A stretch of DNA of 17,104 bases from Anaeroplasmataceae bacterium (GTDB taxonomy: Bacteria; Bacillota_I; Bacilli_A; Acholeplasmatales; Anaeroplasmataceae), in assembly GCA_020024985.1 (NCBI GenBank), contig JAHHSW010000007.1, forward strand, positions 1 through 17,104, given 5' to 3'. The position numbers and the translations under genes were made by a program. Below the pieces are notes generated by a model. That model was given only the letters and a program-made list of their open reading frames with translations. It was not told the origin of the DNA and made no database searches. Below, in pieces: positions 5,573 to 13,212 of this stretch; the stretch's first letter is position 1, and each line of letters begins with the position of its first letter.

Positions 5573-7447
5573 TTAGCTCCTCATCATTTTTTCTACATAT
5601 ACTACTAATACTGAAATATCAGCAGGGTTAACTCCACTAATACGAGAGGCCTGACCAATAGTCTTTGGCATAATTTTCTTAAGCTTCTCCCTTGCCTCTA
5701 GGGCGATGTTATCCACATCATCATAATTAATATTATCAGGAATTAGCTTATTATCTAAGGATTTCATTCTATTAGCCTGATCCTTTGCCTTCTTAATATA
5801 GCCCTCATACTTATAATGAATTTCAATTTGCTCTAAAACAGCATCTGAATAATCATGTGAAAGCTCTATATTTGAAGCCTCTAATAAGCTCTTAATAACC
5901 TTGTAGCTTAGCTCAGGTCTTTTTAATAGCATACCAAGGGATAAGCTTTCATTAAGCTTAGTACTACCGTACAAGGAAATGATAGGGTCAGCAATAGCTG
6001 GCTTAATCTTAATGGTATTAAATTCCTTAATACCCTCCTCTATCATTCTCTTTTTATTTAATAGGCTTTCATATTGCTTATCATTAATTAAGCCTACCTC
6101 ATAGCCCTTTTCACGAAGACGTAGGTCAGCATTATCATGACGTAAAAGTAAACGGTATTCGGCACGAGAGGTTAATAATCTATATGGCTCCTTAGTACCC
6201 TTAGTAACAAGGTCATCAATCATTACACCAATATAAGCCTCATCTCTAGATAAAATTAATGGCTCCTGGCCTTTAAGCTTTTGACAAGCATTAATACCAG
6301 CAATTAAGCCCTGGGCAGCAGCCTCCTCATAGCCTGAGGTACCATTTATTTGTCCAGCTGTAAATAAATTAGCTAAATGCTTAGTCTCAAGAGATGGCCA
6401 TAGCTCTAGTGGGTCAATTGCGTCATACTCAATAGCGTAGGCATAACGAATAACCTCACAATCCTTCATACCAGGAAGCATTCTTAGCATCTTATCCTGA
6501 ACCTCAACTGGCATTGAGGTAGAGAATCCACCAATATATTGCTGATCTAGCTCTAGTGACTCTGGCTCATAGAATATTTGATGCCTATCCTTATCACTAA
6601 ATCTAACAACCTTATCCTCAATAGATGGACAGTAGCGTGGTCCAATACCCTCTACTACTCCACCATACATGGCTGATTCCTTTAGATTATCTAAAATTAG
6701 CTTATGAATTTCTAAATTTGTATAAGCTAAATAGCATGGTACATGAGCTCCAGTTAAGCTATTATAGCCCTCATCGAAGCTATAATGCCAGGTTACATCA
6801 TCACCATTTTCAACACTAGCCTTAGTAAAATCTATACTTGAGGCCTTGATTCTAGCTGGAGTACCAGTCTTAAGCCTTTGAATAGTAAAGCCATTACGTC
6901 TTAAGGCCTCACTTAAGCCCTTAGTAGTCTTTTGACCATCTGGTCCCTCATGCTTAGTCCAGTGCCCTCTTAGGATTCTTGAATCTAGGAAGGTACCAGT
7001 AGTTACTACTGTAGCCTTACCCTCGATTTTGGTTCCATCCTCTAGAGCTACACCTGTACACCTACCATCCCTTACTAATAGATCGGTTGCATAAGCCTCA
7101 ATTAAATCTAGGTTCTTTGTTTCCTTTAGGTGACGTAGCATCTCCCTCATATAAAGGAGCTTATCCTCCTGGAAGCGTAGTGCCCATACGGCAGGACCCT
7201 TAGAGCGGTTAAGCATCTTAGTTTGAATTTGGCATAAATCACTATTCTTACCCATATATCCACCTAAGGCATCGATTTCTCTTACAACAACACCCTTAGC
7301 TGGTCCACCAATTGATGGATTACATGGCATTGAGCCAACCATATTTAAATTACCGGTAATAAGAACAGTCCTCATACCTATATTAGCTGCGGCAAGGGCA
7401 GCCTCACAGCCGGCATGTCCACCACCTACGACGATTACATCGTACAT
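5573..7447 (-). CDS. mnmG: tRNA uridine-5-carboxymethylaminomethyl modification enzyme MnmG (GidA)
   Basis: This FAD protein of 624 residues works with MnmE to install the (carboxymethyl)aminomethyl group at C5 of wobble U34 in certain tRNAs. It has the N-terminal dinucleotide-binding motif GGGHAGCEAALAAANIG (8-24), the family block PCNPSIGGPAKG (41-52), NRSKGPAVWALR (80-91), a TGTFLDSRI segment and GYEEAAAQGLIAGINA near the second FAD-contact region. The C-terminal helical domain, which contacts MnmE and tRNA, is complete and ends in the usual SRISGVNPADISVL. The start is preceded by AGGTGA. The usual neighbour mnmE is absent from this window; an M42 peptidase gene precedes it by 28 nt instead. 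Confidence 0.98.
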   Translation of the reverse strand: MYDVIVVGGGHAGCEAALAAANIGMRTVLITGNLNMVGSMPCNPSIGGPAKGVVVREIDALGGYMGKNSDLCQIQTKMLNRSKGPAVWALRFQEDKLLYMREMLRHLKETKNLDLIEAYATDLLVRDGRCTGVALEDGTKIEGKATVVTTGTFLDSRILRGHWTKHEGPDGQKTTKGLSEALRRNGFTIQRLKTGTPARIKASSIDFTKASVENGDDVTWHYSFDEGYNSLTGAHVPCYLAYTNLEIHKLILDNLKESAMYGGVVEGIGPRYCPSIEDKVVRFSDKDRHQIFYEPESLELDQQYIGGFSTSMPVEVQDKMLRMLPGMKDCEVIRYAYAIEYDAIDPLELWPSLETKHLANLFTAGQINGTSGYEEAAAQGLIAGINACQKLKGQEPLILSRDEAYIGVMIDDLVTKGTKEPYRLLTSRAEYRLLLRHDNADLRLREKGYEVGLINDKQYESLLNKKRMIEEGIKEFNTIKIKPAIADPIISLYGSTKLNESLSLGMLLKRPELSYKVIKSLLEASNIELSHDYSDAVLEQIEIHYKYEGYIKKAKDQANRMKSLDNKLIPDNINYDDVDNIALEAREKLKKIMPKTIGQASRISGVNPADISVLVVYVEKMMRS

Positions 7448-7475
7448 AAAATCACCTACTTAGTTTTTTTATAAA

Positions 7476-8510
7476 TTACTTAGTTAAATACATTGCAAGA
7501 AGCTTCATTGTAGCTTCAATTCCATCCATATGAGTACGCTCCATACCATGAGATGCACATACTCCTGTACCAATTAAGCCAGCCTTACAATCAACACCAG
7601 CTCTTAAGGCCGCACTCGCATCAGAGCCATAGTAAGGGAAGATATCCACAACATACTTTAAATTTGCTTCCTTAGCAAAATTAATTAATCTTGTAGTTAG
7701 CTCATAATTATATGGACCTGATGAATCCTTTGCACAAATTGAGGTGCTGTATTCATTACCAGCTAAATCTAAGCCAACACAGCCCATATCTACAGCTAAA
7801 AATTCATCTAATTCTCTAGCTATAGAGGCAGCACCATGGCCTACCTCCTCATGATTTGTAAAGTATACATAGGTATTGTACTTAGGCTTTAAATTATTTC
7901 TCTTTAAATACTCAAGCACTGAAAGAATAATACATACTGATGCCTTATCATCAATAAATCTACTCTTTAAAAAGCCTGAATCAGTTATAACAGTCTTTGG
8001 CTCATAGCAAACATAATCACCATTTTGAATGCCTAAGGCAAGAACATCATTTTGGTTATGCACAACCTCATCTAATCTTACCTCAATTGTATCTACATTT
8101 CTTGGCTTAGTGCCTGAATCACTATAAACATGACAAGCAGGTGAGGTAGATAAAATAGTACCTGTGTAAACACGACCATCCCTAGTGCGTACTCTACAGT
8201 ACTCACCATCAAGGGTTGGAATAATTGGTCCACCAATATTAGTTACCTTTAAATTACCATTTGAGGTAATGCTTCTAACCATTAGGCCTAGGGTATCATC
8301 ATGGGCAGCAATACCACGAGTCATGCTGCTATCCTCACCCTCAACAAAGATTTCAAAGCTTCCCTTTGGGGTTACTCTATAATTTTTATAGCCAAGCTCA
8401 TCAAGCTTATTAGCTAATACCTTATTTATATTAATACTATATCCAGATGGGGAATCTGTTAAAAATATATCGTTTACGATACTTTTAAAATAATTAATTG
8501 ACTTATCCAT
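7476..8510 (-). CDS. M42 family metallopeptidase (FrvX-like aminopeptidase)
   Basis: This 344-residue cytosolic dizinc aminopeptidase would remove N-terminal residues from peptides; members form dodecameric tetrahedral assemblies. The candidate metal and catalytic residues are present in order: His70 and Asp72 in AAHDDTLGLMV, an Asp in SRFIDDKAS (187 or 188), the catalytic Glu pair 221-222 in NHEEVGHG, Asp241 in AVDMG and His321 in ASHGMERTH. ICAKDSSGPYNYEL and YYGSDASAALRAG are also family hallmarks. It is the first gene of the operon, with AAAGGAG before the ATG and a strong promoter upstream. Substrate specificity (glutamyl, leucyl or other) cannot be read. It is unusual as the leading gene of an mnmG-rsmG operon. 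Confidence 0.93.
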   Translation of the reverse strand: MDKSINYFKSIVNDIFLTDSPSGYSININKVLANKLDELGYKNYRVTPKGSFEIFVEGEDSSMTRGIAAHDDTLGLMVRSITSNGNLKVTNIGGPIIPTLDGEYCRVRTRDGRVYTGTILSTSPACHVYSDSGTKPRNVDTIEVRLDEVVHNQNDVLALGIQNGDYVCYEPKTVITDSGFLKSRFIDDKASVCIILSVLEYLKRNNLKPKYNTYVYFTNHEEVGHGAASIARELDEFLAVDMGCVGLDLAGNEYSTSICAKDSSGPYNYELTTRLINFAKEANLKYVVDIFPYYGSDASAALRAGVDCKAGLIGTGVCASHGMERTHMDGIEATMKLLAMYLTK

Positions 8511-8549
8511 AAAATAAACATCTCCTTTATCATAAACAATTATATCGCA

Positions 8550-8578
8550 ATTATATCAAAATGGTACTATTTATTCAA
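8550..8578 (-). promoter_or_regulatory. Promoter of the M42-mnmG-rsmG-DUF951 operon
   Basis: TTGAAT (8573-8578) and TATAAT (8550-8555) have a 17-bp spacer. A second TATAAT at 8539-8544 lies 11 bp downstream and has no good -35 of its own. Confidence 0.85.
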
Positions 8579-8595
8579 GGAAAGTTTCAATTCGT

Positions 8596-8626
8596 GAAAA
8601 AAGGCCTGATATAAAATATCAGACCT
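8596..8626 (-). terminator. Terminator of the polymerase/YolD operon
   Basis: An 11-bp stem (AGGTCTGATAT with ATATCAGGCCT, one G-U pair in the minus-strand RNA) with a 3-nt loop is followed by a run of T. It lies 9 nt beyond the stop of the YolD-like gene. The G-U pair is an A/C mismatch on the plus strand, which fixes the orientation. Confidence 0.92.
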
Positions 8627-8635
8627 CTTGCTTAT

Positions 8636-8959
8636 TTAGGCATCAGCACCTGTTTCTAAGGATAGTATAGATTCAAATGGCACTCTTTTCTTACCAGAAA
8701 GAATAACCTCATGAGATATCATATCTATATATTCTATTAGACCAGATAATAAAATGATTTTTCCCTTTTTATATTGCTTAATATTAACACATCTTTTCTC
8801 TCTATAGCAACGAATTAAAACTAAATCCATATCAGATCTTTCCTCATCAGATATAGCCTTAGGGTCTAAATAATTATCATCGACCATACTAATTGCCTCA
8901 TTCATTCCCTTTAGGGCATCAAAGCCTAAAAATTTACTAGCCATTCTTCTACTCACCAT
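8636..8959 (-). CDS. YolD-like family protein, partner of the adjacent Y-family polymerase
   Basis: This 107-residue protein resembles the YolD-like family: a basic N-terminus, then a beta-rich stretch VNIKQYKKGKIILLSGLIEYIDMISHEVIL ending in the KRVPFESILSLE motif. The gene overlaps the end of the polymerase gene by 11 bp, and its own AGGAGGACATA site lies in the last polymerase codons, so the two are probably translated together. YolD-like genes regularly sit beside UvrX/YqjW-type polymerases in Bacillota, and a UmuD-like accessory role has been suggested; that role is not shown by this sequence. The stop is followed by a strong terminator. Confidence 0.85.
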   Translation of the reverse strand: MVSRRMASKFLGFDALKGMNEAISMVDDNYLDPKAISDEERSDMDLVLIRCYREKRCVNIKQYKKGKIILLSGLIEYIDMISHEVILSGKKRVPFESILSLETGADA

Positions 8960-10181
8960 TATGTCCTCCTATACATTTATTTCTTATTTTAATTGTCGAC
9001 CCCTCTAATAAAGAGCTTCCTAATAAAACACTATTTTTCCCAAACTCATCCCAAATGCTTGAAATGGTCTTAAACACCTCAATAGTATTTTCATTATCCT
9101 TATAAAACAAATTCATTTGTCTATTATGTATATAATCTATTTCATTAGCGCTAACCATTAGCCTCCTAATTGGTAAATCCGCTACCTCCTTAAAATAAAT
9201 ACTCTTAATTTTATTAGCTAGGTAGCCATAATCTCTACTACGATATGGAAGATTAATATTTTTACCATATCCACCCATATACTCCTTACTATAGCCAACA
9301 AAGAAGCTTATAGATCTACAGTCTCTATTGCTACTACATAAATCTACGCATATGATATAAAGCATTTCTAAAAGTGGAATAATCGCATCACTCCTTTTAT
9401 AATCAGAAAAAAGAATTTGGCTTCTAGATATAGATTTACTTTCTGGAGTATATTCCTTTATATCACTAATTTTGCATTCCTCATTACCAAAGGCATGCTG
9501 ATAAAGCTCAGAGCCAATAACGCCAAACTCCTTTATTACTCTAGTTTCATTCATAGCGATACCCTCCATATCATAAATACCCATACGAGCTAGATGAGCC
9601 TCTATTCCACTACCTATTTGCCAAAAATCAGTTAAGGGCCTATGATGCCAAAGCTCCCTTACATATTTTTCCTTATCAAGATAATAATATCCACCATTAT
9701 GCTTAGCCATTATATCTAAGGCTACCTTAGCTAAATACATATTATCTCCAGCACCACAGGTAGAAAAAACACCAAGCTCCTTAGCTATTTCCTCACATAT
9801 GCTTTTGGCTAAAAGCTTAGGTGAATCATTATAATATTTTAAATAAGGCTCAACATATAAAAATGATTCGTCAATACTATAGGTATGAATATCTGACTTA
9901 TCCACATAATGAAGAAATATCTCATAAAGCCTTACCGCATACTCTATATAATATTTCATTCTAGGCTTAGCCTTAATTAAGGGAATATCCTTAGGAATTT
10001 CATAAAGCCTACAGCGGTTCTTTACCCCTAAGCTCTTTAAATAGGAGCTAACTGCTAAGACAACTGCCCCAGCTCCACGACTTTCATCCACAACCACTAA
10101 GGGAGTAGTTTGGGGATTAAGCCCACGTAGTGAGCATTCAACTGATGCAAAAAAGCTTTTCATATCTATTACCATATACAT
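8949..10181 (-). CDS. Y-family DNA polymerase (UmuC/UvrX/YqjW-like)
   Basis: This 410-residue translesion polymerase lacks a separate exonuclease domain. The palm motifs are clear: VIDMKSFFASVE (4-15, metal ligand Asp6 and steric-gate region FF) and YSIDESFLYVE (101-111, Asp104/Glu105). GAGDNMYLAKVALDIMAKH (143-161) is typical of UvrX/YqjW-type enzymes, followed by the thumb and a little-finger domain. No beta-clamp motif was confidently identified at the C-terminus. AAAGGAGG lies 11 nt before ATG 10181; a second ATG two codons later is a poorer alternative. The following gene is the YolD-like partner. I saw no LexA-type GAAC-N4-GTTC box in the 67-bp upstream gap, so SOS control is not supported here. 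Confidence 0.92.
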   Translation of the reverse strand: MYMVIDMKSFFASVECSLRGLNPQTTPLVVVDESRGAGAVVLAVSSYLKSLGVKNRCRLYEIPKDIPLIKAKPRMKYYIEYAVRLYEIFLHYVDKSDIHTYSIDESFLYVEPYLKYYNDSPKLLAKSICEEIAKELGVFSTCGAGDNMYLAKVALDIMAKHNGGYYYLDKEKYVRELWHHRPLTDFWQIGSGIEAHLARMGIYDMEGIAMNETRVIKEFGVIGSELYQHAFGNEECKISDIKEYTPESKSISRSQILFSDYKRSDAIIPLLEMLYIICVDLCSSNRDCRSISFFVGYSKEYMGGYGKNINLPYRSRDYGYLANKIKSIYFKEVADLPIRRLMVSANEIDYIHNRQMNLFYKDNENTIEVFKTISSIWDEFGKNSVLLGSSLLEGSTIKIRNKCIGGHNGE

Positions 10182-10188
10182 AATAAAA

Positions 10189-10214
10189 AGGGCCTCCTTT
10201 CTTAAGTCAGCCCT
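10189..10214 (-). other. Small hairpin over the polymerase ribosome binding site
   Basis: In minus-strand RNA, AGGGC (10214-10210) can pair with GCCCT (10193-10189), and the AAAGGAGG site lies in the loop and the edge of the second strand. TTTTT overlaps and follows the stem, just before the start codon. It could be a weak terminator or a translation gate. At only 5 to 6 bp the stem could also be chance. Confidence 0.35.
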
Positions 10215-10248
10215 AGTTTATCGTTAACAATGGCATTATTTATGCCCT

Positions 10249-10905
10249 TTATTTATTTTCAGTATTTTCATTCTTCTCTTTATCATAATTAATTCTTACT
10301 AAATGGAAATCACAAACCTCATCACCATTAGCTAAGGTCTTAGTTCTATAAAGCTTAGCTCCCTGAATTTCATATTTAGAAAAATCCATATGACACATAC
10401 AAGGAAGGTAATCAAGCATATTCTCTCTTTGTGCTAATTTACAAACACCACAGCGTGTCATTGTGTAGCTTACCTCATCCTTACCTGGGGTATAAGTAAA
10501 TCTCCAGTCCATTTCATCATTACTAGATAGTGACGCTTTTGAGACATCACCCATCTTTTTATGCATAGCCTCACTAAATAGCTTGCCCTTTTCTCTTGTG
10601 CTCTTCTTCATTTTAACCATTTGCTTAGAATACATCATCTCATCAACCATCTTATTCATAAGCTCTGGGGTCATATTAGGCATTATCCTAGCTAAGGCAA
10701 AGAACCAAGCTGCTCCCTTTAGATTACTAGCCATATAATTCCCCTTCTTTAGGCCTGGGGTTCTTAATATAATGGCCTTGTACTCCTTTTTAATATCCTT
10801 AGCTATTTTATTAATATCAACATCCTTATAATTTTCTTTATAATACTCTTTCAATAGCTTAGTAAAAACCATTCCAAAAACTCTACAGGTTATATCATAT
10901 TTCAT
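10249..10905 (-). CDS. L-2-amino-thiazoline-4-carboxylic acid hydrolase family protein
   Basis: This 218-residue cytosolic protein belongs to the ATC hydrolase family by its C-terminal pattern: TMTRCGVCKLAQRENMLDYL (148-167), PCMCHMDFSKYEIQGAKLYR (168-187) and TKTLANGDEVCDFHLVR, with Cys 152, 155, 169, 171 and 198 as the conserved core. The founding enzyme opens the thiazoline ring in a Pseudomonas L-cysteine synthesis route. Most Bacillota members are uncharacterised, so that substrate should not be assumed. The N-terminal half is helical and lysine-rich. The gene has its own promoter and the polymerase follows 67 bp later. A short GGCAT/ATGCC hairpin (10232-10246) in that gap is too weak to call a terminator, so read-through into the polymerase is possible. 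Confidence 0.82.
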   Translation of the reverse strand: MKYDITCRVFGMVFTKLLKEYYKENYKDVDINKIAKDIKKEYKAIILRTPGLKKGNYMASNLKGAAWFFALARIMPNMTPELMNKMVDEMMYSKQMVKMKKSTREKGKLFSEAMHKKMGDVSKASLSSNDEMDWRFTYTPGKDEVSYTMTRCGVCKLAQRENMLDYLPCMCHMDFSKYEIQGAKLYRTKTLANGDEVCDFHLVRINYDKEKNENTENK

Positions 10906-10928
10906 AGTAAGTCACCATCCTTTATAAT

Positions 10929-10937
10929 ATTATAGCA
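10929..10937 (-). promoter_or_regulatory. Extended -10 promoter of the ATC hydrolase-family gene
   Basis: TGCTATAAT (TATAAT at 10929-10934) lies 24 bp before the start codon and just after the upstream terminator. No good -35 is seen at 17 bp, where the sequence is T-rich terminator tail. AAAGGATGGTGA follows as the ribosome binding region. Confidence 0.7.
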
Positions 10938-10949
10938 CTAAATCGACTT

Positions 10950-10988
10950 AAAAAATAAAAAAGCCAATAATACCTTAGTACTATTAGC
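10950..10988 (-). terminator. Terminator of the Na/Pi cotransporter gene
   Basis: GCTAATAGTAC and GTATTATTGGC pair over 11 bp (two G-U pairs in the minus-strand RNA) around the tetraloop TAAG, followed by TTTTTTATTTTTT. It lies 11 nt after the stop codon. Confidence 0.95.
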
Positions 10989-10999
10989 CTAATTATAAA

Positions 11000-12676
11000 T
11001 TATTGAATTGCTCTTAGCTTATCAGAAATAAGTGGGATATAATCATCAACGATACTATGAGCAACATACTCAAGGTGGTCACCAGCTCTTTCTAGATTAG
11101 ATACTAGGTTAATATAAACACCACTTGATTGAGGTGAGCACTCACCATGCTCAAGACGTTGAATATGACCATTAATCATATCACTTCTCATATCATCGAT
11201 TTCATTTTCAAGCTCATCTACTGCAGCAATTAAGGTATTGCTTTGATCCTGATAAATTTGAGAAACATTATCAAACTGCTTATTAAGCTTTATCTTAAGC
11301 TCCTTAATTTGCTCATATACCTTATCAGAGAAATCAAATTCACCGTTCGCAATATGCTTAGTATACTTAATCATATTATCAGAAATTTCAGCAAGACGAT
11401 AGAAATCGTTAACGATATGGTGAAGCTTAGATACTAGCTTCTCATCATTACCAGTAATACCTGATGATGAAACCTTAACTAAATATGATAGAATTGATTG
11501 ATTAATCTTTTCAATATTAGCATTGTTAGCATTAACTAGTGAAGCATTCTCCATGCTTTTAGCAGTAAAGCAGTCAATAGCTAAATTTAAATTGTCCATA
11601 GCTAAATAACCAAGTCTTAAGGTTTCCTTAGCAGCTTGATTAATAGCTACTGCTGGAGTCTTTAAGAAACGATCATCAATATAGCCCTCTTCGCCTTCCT
11701 TCTTCTTATCCCTAATTAGGAAGGTAGAAGCCTTAACGAATAGGCTAATAAATGGAAGGAATAGCATAGTCATAATTACATTAAAGAAGGTATGGAACAT
11801 TGCTAGCTGAGTACCAGGAACACCTGGAAACCACTTATCAAAGGTATTTTCCATAAAGCCTGGCCAGCAAATTAATACTATAAAGACAATTACTGCACCT
11901 ATGGTATTAAATAAAAGGTGGATAATTGAAGCTCGCTTAGCATTTGGTGAAGCACCAATTGATGAAAGTAGGGCTGTAACACAAGAACCAATGTTTGATC
12001 CTAATACTATATATAGGGCTGAATTGTTAAGCTCAGTTGCAGCACCACCACCAATAGAGATACCTGCAGTTACCATAGTGATTAGAATTGATGTTATAGC
12101 ACTTGATGATTGCATAACAGCGGTAAAGAATATACCTAGGAATAATAATAGGAATGGATTTGAGACAGTTGAGAATAAATTTTGTAATGTATCTCGCATA
12201 ATATCTGTACTCATCGCATCCTTCATCATAGTTAAGGAAACGAATACTAATCCAAGGCCTGACATTGCAAGTCCTAGGGTCTTAATCTTTTCTTTTTTAA
12301 ATATCATGCTCATAAACATTCCGATGAATGTTAATAGCATTGCATAAAGTCCAATATCAAATGAATTTAGGGCAACGATTTGAGCAGTGATGGTTGTACC
12401 AATGTTCGCACCCATAATTACTGCGGCCGCTTGAGTTAATGTCATTACACCAGCATTAACGAAGCCGACTACCATAATAGTTGTCGCTCCTGATGATTGT
12501 ATTAGTGCGGTTGCGGCAGCACCTATACCAACTCCAACAAAGCGATTGTTAGAAGTTTTATCAAATAATTTTCTTAAGCCACTATTCGCAAGCTTTTCAA
12601 TATTATCAGATAGCATTTTAAAGCCAACTAGAAGGATACCAAGTCCTGCTAGAAGTAATATTATCGATTCAGCCAT
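11000..12676 (-). CDS. Na/Pi cotransporter family protein with C-terminal PhoU-like domain
   Basis: This 558-residue inner-membrane protein has two inverted transport repeats, each with the QSS signature (ALIQSSGATT at 58-66, AVMQSSSAIT at 186-195) and a paired GANIGTT (89-95) or GSNIGSC (226-232) segment. About eight hydrophobic segments run up to residue 315. A short charged linker follows, then a helical PhoU-like domain (about 340-550) with coiled-coil character. This is the NptA/YjbB-type architecture, which moves phosphate with sodium; YjbB is reported as an exporter, so direction is uncertain. GGAGGG precedes ATG 12676. It is a single-gene unit with a strong terminator. No Pho-box-like repeat was recognised upstream. 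Confidence 0.92.
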   Translation of the reverse strand: MAESIILLLAGLGILLVGFKMLSDNIEKLANSGLRKLFDKTSNNRFVGVGIGAAATALIQSSGATTIMVVGFVNAGVMTLTQAAAVIMGANIGTTITAQIVALNSFDIGLYAMLLTFIGMFMSMIFKKEKIKTLGLAMSGLGLVFVSLTMMKDAMSTDIMRDTLQNLFSTVSNPFLLLFLGIFFTAVMQSSSAITSILITMVTAGISIGGGAATELNNSALYIVLGSNIGSCVTALLSSIGASPNAKRASIIHLLFNTIGAVIVFIVLICWPGFMENTFDKWFPGVPGTQLAMFHTFFNVIMTMLFLPFISLFVKASTFLIRDKKKEGEEGYIDDRFLKTPAVAINQAAKETLRLGYLAMDNLNLAIDCFTAKSMENASLVNANNANIEKINQSILSYLVKVSSSGITGNDEKLVSKLHHIVNDFYRLAEISDNMIKYTKHIANGEFDFSDKVYEQIKELKIKLNKQFDNVSQIYQDQSNTLIAAVDELENEIDDMRSDMINGHIQRLEHGECSPQSSGVYINLVSNLERAGDHLEYVAHSIVDDYIPLISDKLRAIQ

Positions 12677-12722
12677 TATAAAGCCCTCCAGATAAAAATT
12701 TTTTTAAAATCTATACTCCTTT

Positions 12723-12784
12723 ACTTTAACCAATTTCGTACAATATTTCAATAATAATATATATTTTATGTAAATAATTGTAAA
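12723..12784 (-). promoter_or_regulatory. Candidate promoters of the Na/Pi cotransporter gene
   Basis: Two alternatives fit with 17-bp spacers: TTTACA (12779-12784) with TATATT (12756-12761), and TTGAAA (12746-12751) with TAAAGT (12723-12728). The sequence alone does not decide between them. The rest of the gap from 12677 to 12935 is AT-rich and holds no further gene that I can see. Confidence 0.45.
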
Positions 12785-12886
12785 GATTTTATATTGAAAA
12801 CGATTTTAAATAATAAAATATGCTACTATAGACTGAAAGTTAAAATTTGAAATACTTACAAATAGATTTTAATTAATTACATTTAG

Positions 12887-12895
12887 TGCTATAAT
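12887..12895 (+). promoter_or_regulatory. Extended -10 promoter of the plus-strand small gene
   Basis: TGCTATAAT (TATAAT at 12890-12895) lies 40 bp before the start codon. The same ten bases GTGCTATAAT occur at the promoter of the ATC hydrolase-family gene. The -35 region is weak (TTTTAA at 17 bp). Confidence 0.65.
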
Positions 12896-12923
12896 AATTT
12901 ATACACTAGTGAAGACCTAAAAA

Positions 12924-12930
12924 GGGGGGG
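12924..12930 (+). promoter_or_regulatory. Run of seven G acting as the ribosome binding site
   Basis: AAAGGGGGGG followed by AAAGG sits directly before ATG 12936. The G run ends 5 nt before the start, within reach of the anti-Shine-Dalgarno CCUCC. A homopolymer of this length is prone to slippage, and changes in length would alter spacing and strength of the site. Confidence 0.6.
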
Positions 12931-12935
12931 AAAGG

Positions 12936-13178
12936 ATGAGTGAGCATGAAAAATTTAATAAGCTTATTGATTACATTGTTTCTCATCTTTGGGATTATAA
13001 GAATACAATCTTCAAATTTGATGATATTCCCTCTAAAAGCTTTAAGCTAGATGCAATATATAATAAGCAGGGAACTATCTTTTTTAGAGATACAATAACT
13101 GATGAGCTTATAGAATTTAATCTCAAAAATTTACCAGCCCTTATCTACTGTATGACCTACGATGAAAGGGTATATTAA
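12936..13178 (+). CDS. Small protein of unknown function
   Basis: This 80-residue soluble protein starts MSEHEKFNKLIDYIVSHLWD and is rich in Lys, Asp, Ile and Phe. It has no signal peptide, membrane segment or cysteine pair that I recognise; the only Cys is near the C-terminus. Its pattern suggests an N-terminal helix followed by beta strands (TIFKF, AIYNKQGTIFFRD, ELIEF). I do not recognise the family. Supporting it as real are a promoter, a G-rich ribosome binding site and a terminator directly at its stop codon, and it is the only protein gene on the plus strand. It is divergent from the Na/Pi transporter and convergent with transketolase; neither neighbour tells its function. Confidence 0.78.
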   Translation: MSEHEKFNKLIDYIVSHLWDYKNTIFKFDDIPSKSFKLDAIYNKQGTIFFRDTITDELIEFNLKNLPALIYCMTYDERVY

Positions 13179-13206
13179 AAGGCACTTGGAAAACCAAGTG
13201 CCTTTT
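13177..13206. terminator. Bidirectional terminator between the small gene and transketolase
   Basis: AAAAGGCACTTGG and CCAAGTGCCTTTT form a perfect 13-bp stem around an AAAA loop. T runs occur at the stem end on both strands. It overlaps the last two bases of the plus-strand stop codon and ends 6 nt beyond the transketolase stop, so it serves both converging genes. Confidence 0.93.
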
Positions 13207-13212
13207 AGCTTA

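Noticed and set aside
6625..6819. Plus-strand open frame opposite mnmG; also 4830-5063 opposite rsmG and 8185-8382 opposite the M42 gene
   Set aside because: All lie within conserved minus-strand genes and lack ribosome binding sites and promoters.
10215..10227. GTTAACGATAAAC upstream of the polymerase as a possible LexA operator
   Set aside because: It is only a loose dyad and does not match the Gram-positive GAAC-N4-GTTC box.
10232..10246. GGCAT/ATGCC hairpin after the ATC hydrolase-family gene as a terminator
   Set aside because: Only 5 bp, and followed by ATTGTTAACG rather than a U-run.
11901..12347. Plus-strand open frame of 148 codons opposite the Na/Pi cotransporter
   Set aside because: It lies opposite conserved transmembrane repeats and has no start signals or recognisable domain, so it is an antisense by-product of codon use.
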